Source: Paeniglutamicibacter sp. Y32M11
GTDB lineage: Bacteria > Actinomycetota > Actinomycetes > Actinomycetales > Micrococcaceae
Direction of reading: 5' to 3'
NCBI RefSeq assembly: GCF_019285735.1
Contig: NZ_CP079107.1
Span: 1-64,000 of the forward strand
Length of the DNA: 64,000 nt
Positions 47,970 through 57,438 of the stretch are shown here, one piece after another. The notes under the pieces were generated by a model. It was not told where the DNA came from. It ran no database searches and worked only from the letters and a program-made list of their open reading frames with translations. Positions within the stretch are counted from its first letter, which is position 1. Each line of letters begins with the position of its first letter. The translations under genes and the position numbers were made by a program.

Positions 47970-49289
47970 TTAGCCGATCTTGGAGTGTGTGGCCCCACCG
48001 ATTTGATCGTTGTTGATCGGTTCGGTGCCCCGCGCCTTCGCGATGGAGCGCATCAGATGGTAAATGACCAGGGTGGCCACGGTACCCATGGCGATGCCGC
48101 CGAGCTTCACGTCTCCGAAGGCCAAATCCGAGGTGATGGCGATGGCGATGATCAGGCCGGTGCCGGCGGTCATCAGGTTGATCGGGTTTGAGAAGTCGAC
48201 CTTGTTCTGCACCCAGAGCCTGGCACCAATGATCCCGATCATGCCGTAGAGCACGATGCCAGCCCCGCCGGAGACCCCGGCGGGGATGGTATTGATGACC
48301 GCGCCAAACTTCGGGAAGAAGGCCACCAGGATTGCGACAAAACCGGCGATCCAGTAGGCGGCGGTGGAGTACACGCGCGAGGAGGCCATCACACCAATGT
48401 TCTCCGCGTAGGTGGTGGTGCCCGATCCGCCGCCGAATCCCGCCAACATCGTGGCGGCGCCGTCGGCCATGATCGCCCGGCCATTCACGTCATCAAGATC
48501 GCGTCCGGTCATCAAACCCACGGTTTTCACGTGTCCGATGTTCTCCGCGAGCAGTACAAAGACCACCGGCAGGAAGACCAGCAGGGTATCCAGGTGGAAG
48601 CTCGGGGTGGAGAAGGCCGGCAGACCCAACCATCCGGCCGTCTTGATGGGTTCGAAGTTCACCTGACCCTGGGCCAGCGCCACCAGGTAGCCGATGACCA
48701 GGCCCACCAGGATGGACAGGCGTCCCAGCAGACCCTTAAACAACACGGCGGAAACCACGATGGCCAGCACCGTGGCGAAGGTGGTCAGCGGGAACTCCTT
48801 CATCGGGGTGAGAGTGGCGGAGGCCAGGTTGAGGCCGATCAACGCGACGATGGTGCCCATCACCACCGGTGGCATCAGCGCGTGGATCCATCCGGTGCCG
48901 GATTTCTGCACGATCACACCGATGATAAACAGCGCCACACCCGAAACGACGATGCCGCCCAGTGCCCCGGACATGCCGTGGCCGGCCATGGCCGCGGATA
49001 CCGGGGCAATAAAGGCAAAGGAGGAACCCAGATAGCTGGGCACCCGGCCGGAGGTGAAGATCAAAAAGAGCAGCGTGCCAACACCGGAGAAGAACAGTGT
49101 GGTGGTCGCCGGGAAACCGGTGAGCGCCGGGACCAAAACGGTGGAACCGAACATCGCCATCACGTGTTGCACGCCAATGGAGATGGTCTGCGGCCAGTGC
49201 AACCGCTCGTTGGGGGCAACCACATCCCCGGGAGAGATGGACTTGCCGTCGCCGTGCAGCGACCAGCCAATGCCGAATCGATTGCTCAT
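47970..49289 (-). CDS. uraA: Uracil/xanthine permease, NCS2 family
   Basis: 439 residues from ATG at 49289 (GGAAGG seven bases upstream); an in-frame ATG at 49325 is less well placed. About fourteen membrane segments. NCS2 motifs: QHVMAMFGSTVLVP, LLAENIGHVKTVG (Glu at the substrate site) and GGGSGTTTYAENIGVMA (the NCS2 signature with the second Glu). The closeness to UraA suggests uracil, but xanthine or other bases are possible. It lies 132 bp downstream of the thiamine operon in the same direction; read-through is possible. Confidence 0.92.
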   Translation of the reverse strand: MSNRFGIGWSLHGDGKSISPGDVVAPNERLHWPQTISIGVQHVMAMFGSTVLVPALTGFPATTTLFFSGVGTLLFLIFTSGRVPSYLGSSFAFIAPVSAAMAGHGMSGALGGIVVSGVALFIIGVIVQKSGTGWIHALMPPVVMGTIVALIGLNLASATLTPMKEFPLTTFATVLAIVVSAVLFKGLLGRLSILVGLVIGYLVALAQGQVNFEPIKTAGWLGLPAFSTPSFHLDTLLVFLPVVFVLLAENIGHVKTVGLMTGRDLDDVNGRAIMADGAATMLAGFGGGSGTTTYAENIGVMASSRVYSTAAYWIAGFVAILVAFFPKFGAVINTIPAGVSGGAGIVLYGMIGIIGARLWVQNKVDFSNPINLMTAGTGLIIAIAITSDLAFGDVKLGGIAMGTVATLVIYHLMRSIAKARGTEPINNDQIGGATHSKIG

Positions 49290-49329
49290 GGGTGTGCCTT
49301 CCGGGCGCTGGGTGTGGTGCAACATGCCG

Positions 49330-49360
49330 TCGGGGGTTCGGCGAAAGGCAAAACCCCCGA
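49330..49360 (-). terminator. Hairpin between the thiamine operon and uraA
   Basis: 9-bp perfect stem TCGGGGGTT / AACCCCCGA with a 13-base loop. No T-run follows on the minus strand, so it may be a weak terminator of the thi operon or part of the uraA leader. Confidence 0.5.
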
Positions 49361-49421
49361 GTGCATTTTACCCATCCCCACGAACACCGCGGTGATGAGG
49401 CGCGAAAGTGAGCGCTGGCCG

Positions 49422-50969
49422 CTAAACCGCCGGTGCTTTCTGGGTGGTTAATACCGGGTCGCTTTGCTGCCCCGTGTCCGCGCCGGTCTGGGCGAAGAAG
49501 GCCAGCTCGTGAAGGGAGGAAACCTCAAATGCCCGCCACATGGACTCCCACGTGGAAGGCTCGGCGTGATGCAGCACGTCCCGCGTGATGTTGATGGCTT
49601 CCCGGGTGAGAGCGTCAAACTCTTCGGAGGCGTAATTGCTCAGCCAATCCGCATAGGGATGGCCTGGATGGTTGGCGGCAGCCAACCGCCTGCCCACGTC
49701 CTGATAGATCCAGAAGCACGGCAGCAGGGCAGCTACCAGCACGGGGTAGTCATGCGCGCTGGAGGAGAGATGATTCAGGTAGGCGTCGGTGGCGGGACTC
49801 GGTTCCGGGATCTGGTTTCCCAGTCGGCCGCGGTGCAGCGCTAGCTCCTCCTCCAGACAGCTCACGGCACTTGCCGCCCAGAAGCGTCGAGCCGCCTCGT
49901 CGGGGGCCAGTGCCGAGGCCTTGGACATGACGCTGGCGTAGCCGCGCAGATAGAGCGCGTCCTGGCCGAGGTAGTCCTCAAAGTGTTCAAGCGCTAGGGT
50001 GCCAGCGGACAGCTCAGTGATGAAGGAGAGCTGATTAATCCCGGTGAGGATGGGGGTGATCTCTTCCCACCAGTGCGGCATGGGGTCCTCGTCGGCCCCC
50101 TCGGGTGCTCGATCCCAGAGTGTGGCCAGATGATTGAGCGGTCCGTGGCCGTGCCCCACCCGCAGATCATCTGAGCGAGTAATGGCCTCGGTCAGCCAGG
50201 TCTTGGTCTGTGTCAGCGCGGTGGGCCAATCCCCGCCGTGGGCATAGTGAGTGGCAAGAGCGGCGGAGAGTGAGCAGCCGGTACCGTGCGTGTTCTGCGT
50301 GTCCAGGCGCGGGGAGCTGACCTCGGTGAGCGCACCGGTGGCGTCAATTAATGCGTCCCTACAGCTAGTTCCTTCCAGATGCCCACCCTTGGCCAACACC
50401 AATAGCTGGTATTCGGCTGCCACCGCGCGTGCTTGGCCAACCGCTTGCTCCCAGGTTGTGGCCACCGTTCCGCGAGCCAACACGCCGAGCTCCGGAATAT
50501 TGGGGGTGATGACATCGGCGTGGGTGAAGAGCTGGCGCAGGGCCGCATCGGCGGAGGGATCCAACAGGCTGTCCCCACTGGTGGCAATCATGACCGGATC
50601 AAGGATGACCGTCGGCACCATGGCACCTGCCAGTCCGGTAGGGGTGCGGATCGTGTTCAGCCAGTCACCCAGCGCGGTGATGACCTCGGCATTGGCCAGC
50701 ATGCCGATTTTGATCGCGTCGATGTGTATGTCAACGGAGATGGCGGTGAGTTGTTCGGTGAGGAAGGAGGCGGGGGGAACGTGCACCGCCCGGACCCCAC
50801 GAGTGTTCTGTGCTGTCAGCGCGCTGATGACCGCCATGCCGTAGCCCCCGGCGGCGGCGATGGACTTCAAGTCTGCCTGAATCCCGGCACCCCCGGAGGG
50901 GTCGGAACCGGCAATGGAGAGGATGTTCTTGATGCTGGGTGTGTGGTTCGCCGTGGCGGAATGGGTCAT
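49422..50969 (-). CDS. thiD: Fused hydroxymethylpyrimidine kinase (ThiD) and TenA-family thiaminase II
   Basis: 515 residues. Residues about 12-275: ThiD, with AGSDPSGGAGIQADLK, LDPVMIATSG, TPNIPELG and NTHGTGCSLSAALATHYA; it phosphorylates HMP and HMP-P. Residues about 290-500: TenA all-helical domain, with ALLPCFWIYQDVG (active-site Cys region), LSNYASEEFDALTREAI and SLHELAFFAQ; TenA salvages HMP from degraded thiamine. The fusion couples HMP release to phosphorylation. Start overlaps the thiE stop by four bases. Confidence 0.94.
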   Translation of the reverse strand: MTHSATANHTPSIKNILSIAGSDPSGGAGIQADLKSIAAAGGYGMAVISALTAQNTRGVRAVHVPPASFLTEQLTAISVDIHIDAIKIGMLANAEVITALGDWLNTIRTPTGLAGAMVPTVILDPVMIATSGDSLLDPSADAALRQLFTHADVITPNIPELGVLARGTVATTWEQAVGQARAVAAEYQLLVLAKGGHLEGTSCRDALIDATGALTEVSSPRLDTQNTHGTGCSLSAALATHYAHGGDWPTALTQTKTWLTEAITRSDDLRVGHGHGPLNHLATLWDRAPEGADEDPMPHWWEEITPILTGINQLSFITELSAGTLALEHFEDYLGQDALYLRGYASVMSKASALAPDEAARRFWAASAVSCLEEELALHRGRLGNQIPEPSPATDAYLNHLSSSAHDYPVLVAALLPCFWIYQDVGRRLAAANHPGHPYADWLSNYASEEFDALTREAINITRDVLHHAEPSTWESMWRAFEVSSLHELAFFAQTGADTGQQSDPVLTTQKAPAV

Positions 50970-51634
50970 CGGGTGCTCTCTTCCCAGAGTTCGCTCAGGT
51001 GGAGGGTGGCGGCAAGTGGGTCATCGGCTGCGCAGATGGCCCGCACCACGGCAATTCCCGCTGCCCCGGCGGCGGCCAGTGGGCTCACGTCTTCTTCATG
51101 AATCCCACCGATGGCGATCACCGGCAGCTTGGTGGATAACACCACGCGGGCCAGGCCGACGTGACCCAGCGGCTCGGGATGATCCTTTTTGGTGGGGGTG
51201 GCGTGTACCGCGCCAACACCCAGATATGTAATGGTCCCGGGTAGGTGCTCCTCGAGAGTATTGGCGACCCGAATTTCCTGCGCCGTAGCGGCGCTGAGTC
51301 CCAGGATGGCGTCGGGGCCAATGAGTTGACGGACCACGGCCGGGCCAAGATCCGACTGGCCAATGTGCACACCCTGTACCGAGGCCCCGGCGGCACGGGC
51401 CGCCAGATACACGTCCACTCGATCGTTGATCAGCAGATCCGCGCGCCCGTCGGTGTGCTTGGCGCAGGCCAGAACGATGTCCAGGAATTCCGCGGCGGAG
51501 GTGTCCTTACAACGCAGTTGAACGGTTCTGATACCGCCGGCCACGGCCTGGGCCACCACGTCGTGAAGTTCCCGCCCGGCGGTGGAGGCCGAATCTGCCA
51601 CCAGATATACACCACGGGTAATGCTCGGGCTCAT
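50966..51634 (-). CDS. thiE: Thiamine phosphate synthase
   Basis: 222 residues, TIM-barrel. Motifs: VQLRCKDTS (usually VQLRxK), LLINDRVDVYLAARAAGASVQGVHIGQSDL, YLGVGAVHATPTKKD and VIAIGGIHEEDV with the phosphate-binding Gly. Joins HMP-pyrophosphate and thiazole phosphate to thiamine phosphate. Overlaps thiM and thiD/tenA by four bases on either side, so the three are translationally coupled. Confidence 0.95.
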   Translation of the reverse strand: MSPSITRGVYLVADSASTAGRELHDVVAQAVAGGIRTVQLRCKDTSAAEFLDIVLACAKHTDGRADLLINDRVDVYLAARAAGASVQGVHIGQSDLGPAVVRQLIGPDAILGLSAATAQEIRVANTLEEHLPGTITYLGVGAVHATPTKKDHPEPLGHVGLARVVLSTKLPVIAIGGIHEEDVSPLAAAGAAGIAVVRAICAADDPLAATLHLSELWEESTR

Positions 51635-52449
51635 GAGAATACCGCCGTGGCACGAAGCTGTTCGGGGGATAGTAAGTGCAGGGCATCGAGGAAAGCGGGG
51701 GCGAAGGAGCCCGGGCCCAAGGACATGGCCTCGGCGCGCGTTGCGGCGGCCGAGTAGAAGGCATGAGCACTCACCGTGGCCACCAGTGGATCGGGGTGGG
51801 CTGGAAGAAACGCTGCACAGATGGCCCCCAGGGCGCAGCCGCCGCCGGTGATCCGGGTGAGCATGGGGCTGCCACCGTGAACGTGCACGCTGCGTCTGCC
51901 GTCGGTGATCAGATCCGTGGCGCCGGAAACCGCCACCACCGCTCCGGTGCGTAGGGCCAGTTGCCGCGCGGCGTGGGCCGCAGCAGTTACCGAGTCGGTG
52001 GATTCAACTCCGCGGCCGCCACCTCCACTCCCGGCCAGCACCAGGATTTCCGAGGGATTGCCGCGAATCACCGTGGGGGAAGCCGCGGCGAATTCATGGG
52101 CCAGAGACGTGCGGATACGCAGCGCGCCGATGGCCACCGGGTCCAGGACCCACGGGGTGTGTGCGACGGTAGCCGCGGCCACCGTCTCGCGCATCGAAGC
52201 GCGTTGTTCGCTCCCGGGTGTCCCCAAATTCACCAACACACTCGAGGCCAGCGCAGCGAAGTCCCCGGATTCACCGGGGAAATCAACCATGGCGGCAGAA
52301 GCGCCAGCGGCCAGCAGCACATTGGCGGTGAAGTTGGTGACCACGGCATTGGTCAGGCATTGGACCAACGGTGCACCGGCACGCATCGATTCCAGGGTGT
52401 CGGCGAGTACGCCGGGGTCAAGAAAATATGAAGGCGCAATGGCAGGCAT
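51631..52449 (-). CDS. thiM: Hydroxyethylthiazole kinase
   Basis: 272 residues from ATG at 52449. This start is nine bases after GGAGGG; an ATG at 52458 directly abuts that sequence and is too close. Motifs: PLVQCLTNAVVTNFTANVLLA (substrate site), VLDPVAIGA, VIRGNPSEI and the ITGGGCALGA anion-hole/catalytic region. Phosphorylates the thiazole alcohol for thiamine salvage. First gene of the riboswitch-controlled operon thiM-thiE-thiD/tenA. Confidence 0.94.
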   Translation of the reverse strand: MPAIAPSYFLDPGVLADTLESMRAGAPLVQCLTNAVVTNFTANVLLAAGASAAMVDFPGESGDFAALASSVLVNLGTPGSEQRASMRETVAAATVAHTPWVLDPVAIGALRIRTSLAHEFAAASPTVIRGNPSEILVLAGSGGGGRGVESTDSVTAAAHAARQLALRTGAVVAVSGATDLITDGRRSVHVHGGSPMLTRITGGGCALGAICAAFLPAHPDPLVATVSAHAFYSAAATRAEAMSLGPGSFAPAFLDALHLLSPEQLRATAVFS

Positions 52450-52452
52450 TGG

Positions 52453-52535
52453 CGACATCCCTCCGCTAGCACTAACTAGTTCAGGTTCAACGGGTCTTTT
52501 CTCAGCCGGCTCTATGCGCCGGCACCCCGTGTCAC
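52453..52535 (-). promoter_or_regulatory. TPP riboswitch (THI element)
   Basis: On the minus strand the conserved elements appear in order: ACGGGGTGCC, a variable hairpin GCCGGC/GCCGGC, GGCTGAGAAAAGACCCG, TTGAACCTGAACTAGTTAGT and GCTAGCGGAGGGATG. These are the THI-box parts that bind thiamine pyrophosphate. The closing stem's 3' strand includes the GGAGGG ribosome-binding site of thiM, so ligand binding should hide it and block translation of the operon. Confidence 0.95.
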
Positions 52536-52659
52536 TGCCCTTGAGCCTATCGACTTGCTTCACGCGGGGACAAGTCGATGTCGTGGCTCAGCGCGCCGGT
52601 GAGGTGATGAATCGTGGCGGTCTTTATGGCAGGAGGGTACGCGACGTAGGCTCGGAGCT

Positions 52660-54123
52660 ATGGGCACTTTTCCTACACCCCCGAATCCCGTCGCACCCAG
52701 TGGCTCGACGGCGCTGAATCAGCTTGAGCTGCCGCAGGTAGTCACCACCTTGCCGGAGCATATCGTTGAGCTCGTCGCATCGATGCACGATGTGGTGTCC
52801 ACTCGGCTTGCGCACCCTCGCCGTTTTCGGGCTTCGCAGCTCAAGGCGCTCGAACGCATGCTGGAGGCCCATGAACAGGACTTCCTCGACGCGCTCGCCG
52901 ATGACCTGGGCAAGGGTCCGGTGGAGGCGAAGATGACCGAGATCGACATGGTGCGCGTGGAGATTGATCATGCGCAGCTGCATCTCTCGGAGTGGATGGA
53001 ATCCAAGTCGGTGAAGATCCCGTTGGCCCTCCAGCCGGCCGCGGCGAAAATCGAGCCACAGCCGCTGGGCGTGGTGCTGGTCATCGGTGCCTGGAACTAC
53101 CCGCTGCAGTTGATCCTTGCGCCGCTGGTTGCCTCCATTGCCGCTGGCAACGTCACGGTTCTGAAGCCTTCGGAGCTGGCCCCGGCGACCTCGGCACTAT
53201 TGGGTCGACTGATTCCTCAGTTCCTTGATCAGCGTGCCTGTGCCGTTGTTCAGGGTGGAGCCTCAACCACCACGGTGCTGCTCAAGCAGCAGTTTGACCA
53301 CATTTTTTACACCGGTGGGGAGCGCGTGGGCAAGATTGTGGCCGTCGCCGCGGCCCAGCAGCTCACCCCGGTGACCCTGGAGTTGGGTGGTAAGTCCCCG
53401 GCCGTGGTGATGGACGGAGCTAGCGCCGCGGTGGCGCGTCGTCTCGTGTTCGGGAAGTTTATGAATGCGGGTCAGACCTGCGTGGCTCCGGATTATGTCT
53501 TGGCGGTCGGAGACTCGGCGCGAGCGCTGGAGAAATCCTTGGCGAAGGTCATCACCTCCTTCTACGGCAAAAATCCATTGCTGAGTAAGGACTATGGGCG
53601 CATCGTCAACCGAGCCCATTTTGACCGCCTGGTCGCCTGTCTAGAGGACGGCGAGGTGCTCATCGGTGGAGGTTACGACGAGGACACCTTGAAAATTGAA
53701 CCGACCGTCATGATCAACATCGATCCTGATTCCCCGCTGCTGCGGGAGGAGATCTTCGGACCGATCCTGCCGATCATCTCGGTGGAGAGTTTTGATGCTG
53801 CGGTGCGTTTTGTTAATGCGCGTCCAAACCCGTTGGTCGCCTACCTTTTCAGTGAGAACCCGCGGCTGCAATCGGCCTATGGGGATCAGGTGCGGGCCGG
53901 GGCCATCGTGCACAACGCGCCCAACGTGCACCTTGCCGTTCCAACGCTGCCCTTTGGTGGCGTGGGCACCTCCGGAATGGGTTCATACCACGGACGGCAT
54001 GGGTTCGAGCGGCTCTCGCAAATGCGTGCGGTATTGGGTAAGACCACCGTGGTGGATACGATGCGGGCCGTCTACCCGCCATACACCTGGGCCAAGTCAA
54101 AGATCATCGACAGAATGCTCTAA
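52660..54123 (+). CDS. Aldehyde dehydrogenase, class 3 type
   Basis: 487 residues. NAD(P)-binding and catalytic motifs: VIGAWNYPLQL, TVLKPSELAP, FYTGGERVGK, general base Glu in LELGGKSP and nucleophile Cys in NAGQTCVAPDY; EEIFGPILPI and LPFGGVGTSGMG near the end. The C-terminal hydrophobic/basic end (PPYTWAKSKIIDRML) resembles the class 3 (fatty or aromatic aldehyde) group. Aldehyde substrate unknown. Starts about 120 bp from the divergent TPP riboswitch; single gene. Confidence 0.93.
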   Translation: MGTFPTPPNPVAPSGSTALNQLELPQVVTTLPEHIVELVASMHDVVSTRLAHPRRFRASQLKALERMLEAHEQDFLDALADDLGKGPVEAKMTEIDMVRVEIDHAQLHLSEWMESKSVKIPLALQPAAAKIEPQPLGVVLVIGAWNYPLQLILAPLVASIAAGNVTVLKPSELAPATSALLGRLIPQFLDQRACAVVQGGASTTTVLLKQQFDHIFYTGGERVGKIVAVAAAQQLTPVTLELGGKSPAVVMDGASAAVARRLVFGKFMNAGQTCVAPDYVLAVGDSARALEKSLAKVITSFYGKNPLLSKDYGRIVNRAHFDRLVACLEDGEVLIGGGYDEDTLKIEPTVMINIDPDSPLLREEIFGPILPIISVESFDAAVRFVNARPNPLVAYLFSENPRLQSAYGDQVRAGAIVHNAPNVHLAVPTLPFGGVGTSGMGSYHGRHGFERLSQMRAVLGKTTVVDTMRAVYPPYTWAKSKIIDRML

Positions 54124-54144
54124 GTCCTCAAGGAGAAAAAGAAT

Positions 54145-54198
54145 AAGGCCCCAACCTGTATCTATTCCATACATGGAATAGATACAGGTTGGGGCCTT
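54145..54198. terminator. 26-bp perfect palindromic terminator
   Basis: The arms 54145-54170 and 54173-54198 are exactly complementary over 26 bp with only AC between them; edges AAGGCCCC and GGGGCCTT. Lies between the convergent aldehyde dehydrogenase and pgm genes, with a T-rich end on the + side and AATA on the other. Unusually long and perfect for an intrinsic terminator. Confidence 0.92.
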
Positions 54199-54235
54199 TG
54201 AGGATTCCCAGCTACCTAGAGAAACCGCAGCGTGA

Positions 54236-55873
54236 CTAGCCGAGCACCGTATCAACGATCGTTTTGGCCTCGGCCTGAACCCGAGCCAAATGCTCATCGC
54301 CCAGGAACGACTCGGCATAGATCTTGTACTTGTCTTCCGTACCCGACGGGCGTGCGGCGAACCAGGCGTTCTCGGTCGTGACCTTCAAGCCACCGATCTT
54401 CGCCCCATTTCCCGGAGCCTCGGTGAGCCGTGCGGTGATCTCTTCGCCGGCCAACATCCGCGCCGACACATCGGTGGCGGCAAGGTTGCCCAGTCGCGCC
54501 TTTTGTTCGCGGTTGGCCTCGGCGTCAATCCGCGCATAACTCGGGGCGCCATGTTGCGCCACCAATGAGCCATAGTGCACCGACGGGCTAGAACCGGTAA
54601 CCGCGGTGATCTCGCTGGCCAGCAGGGCCAGCAAAATGCCATCCTTATCGGTCGTCCAGGTGCCACCGTCATGGCGCAGGAAGGACGCGCCGGCGGATTC
54701 CTCGCCACCGAAGGCCCCGGTGCCATCAAGCAATCCCGGAACAAACCACTTGAAGCCCACCGGGACCTCCACCAGGGTGCGCCCCAAGGAAGTGGCGACC
54801 CGATCGATCATGGAGGAGGAGACCAGTGTTTTGCCGATGCTGGTATCGGGTGACCAGCCGGTGCGGTGCGTGTACAAGTACTCGATCGCGACGGCCAGGA
54901 AATGATTCGGGTTCATCAGCCCGGCATCGGGGGTGACGATGCCGTGCCGGTCGGCGTCCGCATCGTTGCCCGTGGAGATATCAAAGGAGGCACGGGCGGC
55001 GATCAGTGAGGCCATCGCATTGGCCGAGGAGCAGTCCATTCGGATCTTGCCGTCGGTATCCAGGGACATGAACGCAAAGCGTGGATCCACCCCGGGATTC
55101 ACGACGGTCAAATCCAGTTTGTGAGTCTCGGCAATCGCGCCCCAGTAGTCCACCGCCGCCCCGCCCATCGGATCCGCGCCAATGCGCAGCCCCGAGGAGC
55201 GGATGGCGTCCAGATCTAGGACCGAGGGCAGGTCGTTGACGTATGACGCCATGAAGTCGAAGGCACCGATCTTGCCACCCAGACGCGCGGCGCCCAGTGA
55301 CATGCGCTTAACCCCGGCCAGTTTGGCCTCCAGCAACTCATTGGCGCGGTTCGCGATCCACGAGGTGGCGTCGGTATCGGCCGGTCCACCGTGCGGAGGG
55401 TTGTACTTCAATCCGCCATCGGCCGGTGGGTTGTGCGAGGGAGTGATGATGATGCCATCAGCGCGTGGTGCGGATTTATTGGCGTTGTGCTTCAGGATCG
55501 CATGGCTCAGCGCGGGGGTGGGGGTGAATCCGGTGCGAGCGTCGGTGAGGATGAGAACGTCGTTGCCGGCCAGAACTTCCAGCACGGTATCTTGTGCCGG
55601 GTCCGAGAGCGCGTGGGTGTCCTTGCCAACAAACAGTGGACCGGTGATCCCGGCGCCGCGGCGGTATTCCACGATGCCCTGGGTGATGGCCGCAATGTGG
55701 TCCTCGTTGAATGAGCCATTCAGTGAGGTGCCGCGGTGTCCCGAGGTGCCGAAGGCGACGCGCTGGTCGGGATTCGAGGGATCCGGGTGGATCTCAAAGT
55801 ACGCATCGCGTACTTCTGAGAGATTGATGAGGTCTTGGGGCAATGCCGGTGTCCCGGCGCGAGGATGGGCCAT
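54236..55873 (-). CDS. pgm: Phosphoglucomutase (alpha-D-glucose-phosphate specific)
   Basis: 545 residues. Motifs: [20 protein letters not shown], active-site Ser in [12 protein letters not shown], metal-binding [12 protein letters not shown] and GEESAGASF, and phosphate-binding [15 protein letters not shown]. The layout is that of the prokaryotic Pgm of E. coli type. Interconverts glucose-1-phosphate and glucose-6-phosphate, feeding glycogen, trehalose and cell-wall sugar nucleotides. It handles the alpha anomer, complementing the beta-phosphoglucomutase half of the GH65 fusion upstream. Single gene. Confidence 0.95.
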   Translation of the reverse strand: MAHPRAGTPALPQDLINLSEVRDAYFEIHPDPSNPDQRVAFGTSGHRGTSLNGSFNEDHIAAITQGIVEYRRGAGITGPLFVGKDTHALSDPAQDTVLEVLAGNDVLILTDARTGFTPTPALSHAILKHNANKSAPRADGIIITPSHNPPADGGLKYNPPHGGPADTDATSWIANRANELLEAKLAGVKRMSLGAARLGGKIGAFDFMASYVNDLPSVLDLDAIRSSGLRIGADPMGGAAVDYWGAIAETHKLDLTVVNPGVDPRFAFMSLDTDGKIRMDCSSANAMASLIAARASFDISTGNDADADRHGIVTPDAGLMNPNHFLAVAIEYLYTHRTGWSPDTSIGKTLVSSSMIDRVATSLGRTLVEVPVGFKWFVPGLLDGTGAFGGEESAGASFLRHDGGTWTTDKDGILLALLASEITAVTGSSPSVHYGSLVAQHGAPSYARIDAEANREQKARLGNLAATDVSARMLAGEEITARLTEAPGNGAKIGGLKVTTENAWFAARPSGTEDKYKIYAESFLGDEHLARVQAEAKTIVDTVLG

Positions 55874-55955
55874 GGAGCCAGTTTCTCATTCTTTTTGTCT
55901 TTGACCCGGGTCATCGGGCACATGACGTCGTGCTCCCGTTGGCGTCGACTCCGAG

Positions 55956-56267
55956 CTATGAGCGTGCCCCGCGGAGCGTAATGACGTGTTCGGCCAGGGT
56001 TCGAGCGGGGCCGACTAGGAGTCGATCGGGCACCACGTGGTCCTCGCCGTCGATATTGAGGGACCAGATGAAGGCATCACGGACCTCGGGTGCTGGCGCC
56101 GGTTCCTGAATGGAACGCAATTGATTCAGCGCCTGATGAGCCATCGTGAACCAATCCGGATCCTGCTGACCGGAGGGCTCCTGAACGGGTAAGTCCAGGA
56201 CCCCGCGCCGAGACATACCGGCCACACCTCCGGAGCGCACCACACGGATGCGCAGTGCCTCACTCAT
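55956..56267 (-). CDS. Emfourin-like inhibitor of protealysin-type metalloproteases
   Basis: 103 residues. Begins RIRVVRSGGVAGMSRRGVLDL, the pattern of emfourin, a proteinaceous inhibitor of protealysin-like M4 proteases; a hydrophobic/acidic C-terminal part (DAFIWSLNIDGEDHVVPDRLL) follows. Its ATG overlaps the stop of the metalloprotease gene by eight bases, the same operon order known for protealysin-emfourin pairs. No signal peptide, matching the protease. Assignment rests on the N-terminal motif and neighbour. Confidence 0.88.
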   Translation of the reverse strand: MSEALRIRVVRSGGVAGMSRRGVLDLPVQEPSGQQDPDWFTMAHQALNQLRSIQEPAPAPEVRDAFIWSLNIDGEDHVVPDRLLVGPARTLAEHVITLRGARS

Positions 56268-57438
56268 CGTCGCTCTCCTTCAGGCGTGGCACCACGCCGA
56301 CCGTGTCCCAGGCCTGCTTCAGTGCGCTTTCGACCGTCGAACCTGTCCCATGATCGCGTCGGGCCTGAAGCAGGGTTTGCTCGGCGAAGGTAGCGAAGTC
56401 TGCGTCTTTGGGCAGCGCGCGGGTAGCAATAACGTTGAACCACAGCGAACCAGCGGTTTCCCAAGCATTTCCACCCAGCGACTTGGCAAAAAGCGCAAAC
56501 GCCCGGTTGGGAATGCCGGAGTTCAGATGAACTCCGCCGTTGTCCTCGGTGGTCTTCACATATTCGGCCATGGTGGCCGGCTGTGGATCCTTCCCCAGAA
56601 TCGAATCGTTGTAGGCGGTTCCGGGTTCGATCATGGAGCGCAATGCGACACCGGCGACCGCGTCGGTGAATAGGCCCTTGCCGATCAGCCAGCTGGCGTT
56701 GGCGGCATCCTCACCCGCCACAAATTGCTCCACCAGCGCGCCAAAAACGTCGGCGATGGATTCGTTTAATGCCCCGGACTGGCCCTGGTACTCCAAGTTT
56801 GTGGTGTACTGCAGCAGGCCGTGGCCCAGTTCGTGGGCGATCACCGAGAGTGAAGAGGTGAAGGAATTGAAGATCTCGCCGTCTCCGTCGCCCATCACCA
56901 TTTGCGTGCCGTCCCAGAACGCGTTGTCATAATGTTCGCCATAGTGCACCGTGCCACGCAGCACCAGTCCGGCGCCGTCCAGTGAGTTTCGTTTGAACAG
57001 ATCCGCGAGGAATCCGTAGACGTGCCCCAGCCCGTCATAGGCCCGGTTGACGTCGATGTCCTCACTGGGTTTTTGGCCTTCGGAACGGATCAAGGTACCG
57101 GGGGTAATCTCCACGCCCTGAGCATCGGAAATGATCCGGTGCAGCCTGCCGGTCGGCTCAATGAGCCAAGTGAGTTTGTGGTGTGCTGTCGTGCGTTCGT
57201 GCAGCAGAGCCTGATCCAGCAGCATGGTTTGGCGGGCCAAGGTAGCGATGCGAGTACGGGACGCGGAGACCCGCCCTATAGCCTTGTCAACGGAGGGCGG
57301 AGGTGAGATGAACTCGCGCATTGAATCCGGCACTTCCCACGCCCCGTCACAGGCGGCCATGGAAGCCAAAAGATACGGGGGAACTGCATGGTGTCGGTGG
57401 TGCATACTTGCTGCCGCTTCCGGTTTGTCCGTGTCCAT
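56260..57438 (-). CDS. Protealysin-like M4 family metallopeptidase
   Basis: 392 residues from ATG at 57438 (weak ribosome-binding site); Met12 is an alternative start. No signal peptide; a short propeptide with HAVPPYLL, the PPL-type precursor motif of protealysins. Zinc site HELGH (His202, His206) and third ligand Glu in GALNESIADVFG; catalytic support from NGGVHLNSGIPNRAF (His). Protealysins of this type are cytoplasmic or exported without a classical signal and are controlled by emfourin, encoded immediately downstream. Substrates unknown. Confidence 0.93.
   Translation of the reverse strand: MDTDKPEAAASMHHRHHAVPPYLLASMAACDGAWEVPDSMREFISPPPSVDKAIGRVSASRTRIATLARQTMLLDQALLHERTTAHHKLTWLIEPTGRLHRIISDAQGVEITPGTLIRSEGQKPSEDIDVNRAYDGLGHVYGFLADLFKRNSLDGAGLVLRGTVHYGEHYDNAFWDGTQMVMGDGDGEIFNSFTSSLSVIAHELGHGLLQYTTNLEYQGQSGALNESIADVFGALVEQFVAGEDAANASWLIGKGLFTDAVAGVALRSMIEPGTAYNDSILGKDPQPATMAEYVKTTEDNGGVHLNSGIPNRAFALFAKSLGGNAWETAGSLWFNVIATRALPKDADFATFAEQTLLQARRDHGTGSTVESALKQAWDTVGVVPRLKESDDE

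Noticed and set aside
49290-49421. Possible purine or other riboswitch upstream of uraA
   Set aside because: Only a 9-bp hairpin is visible; no conserved riboswitch core was recognised.
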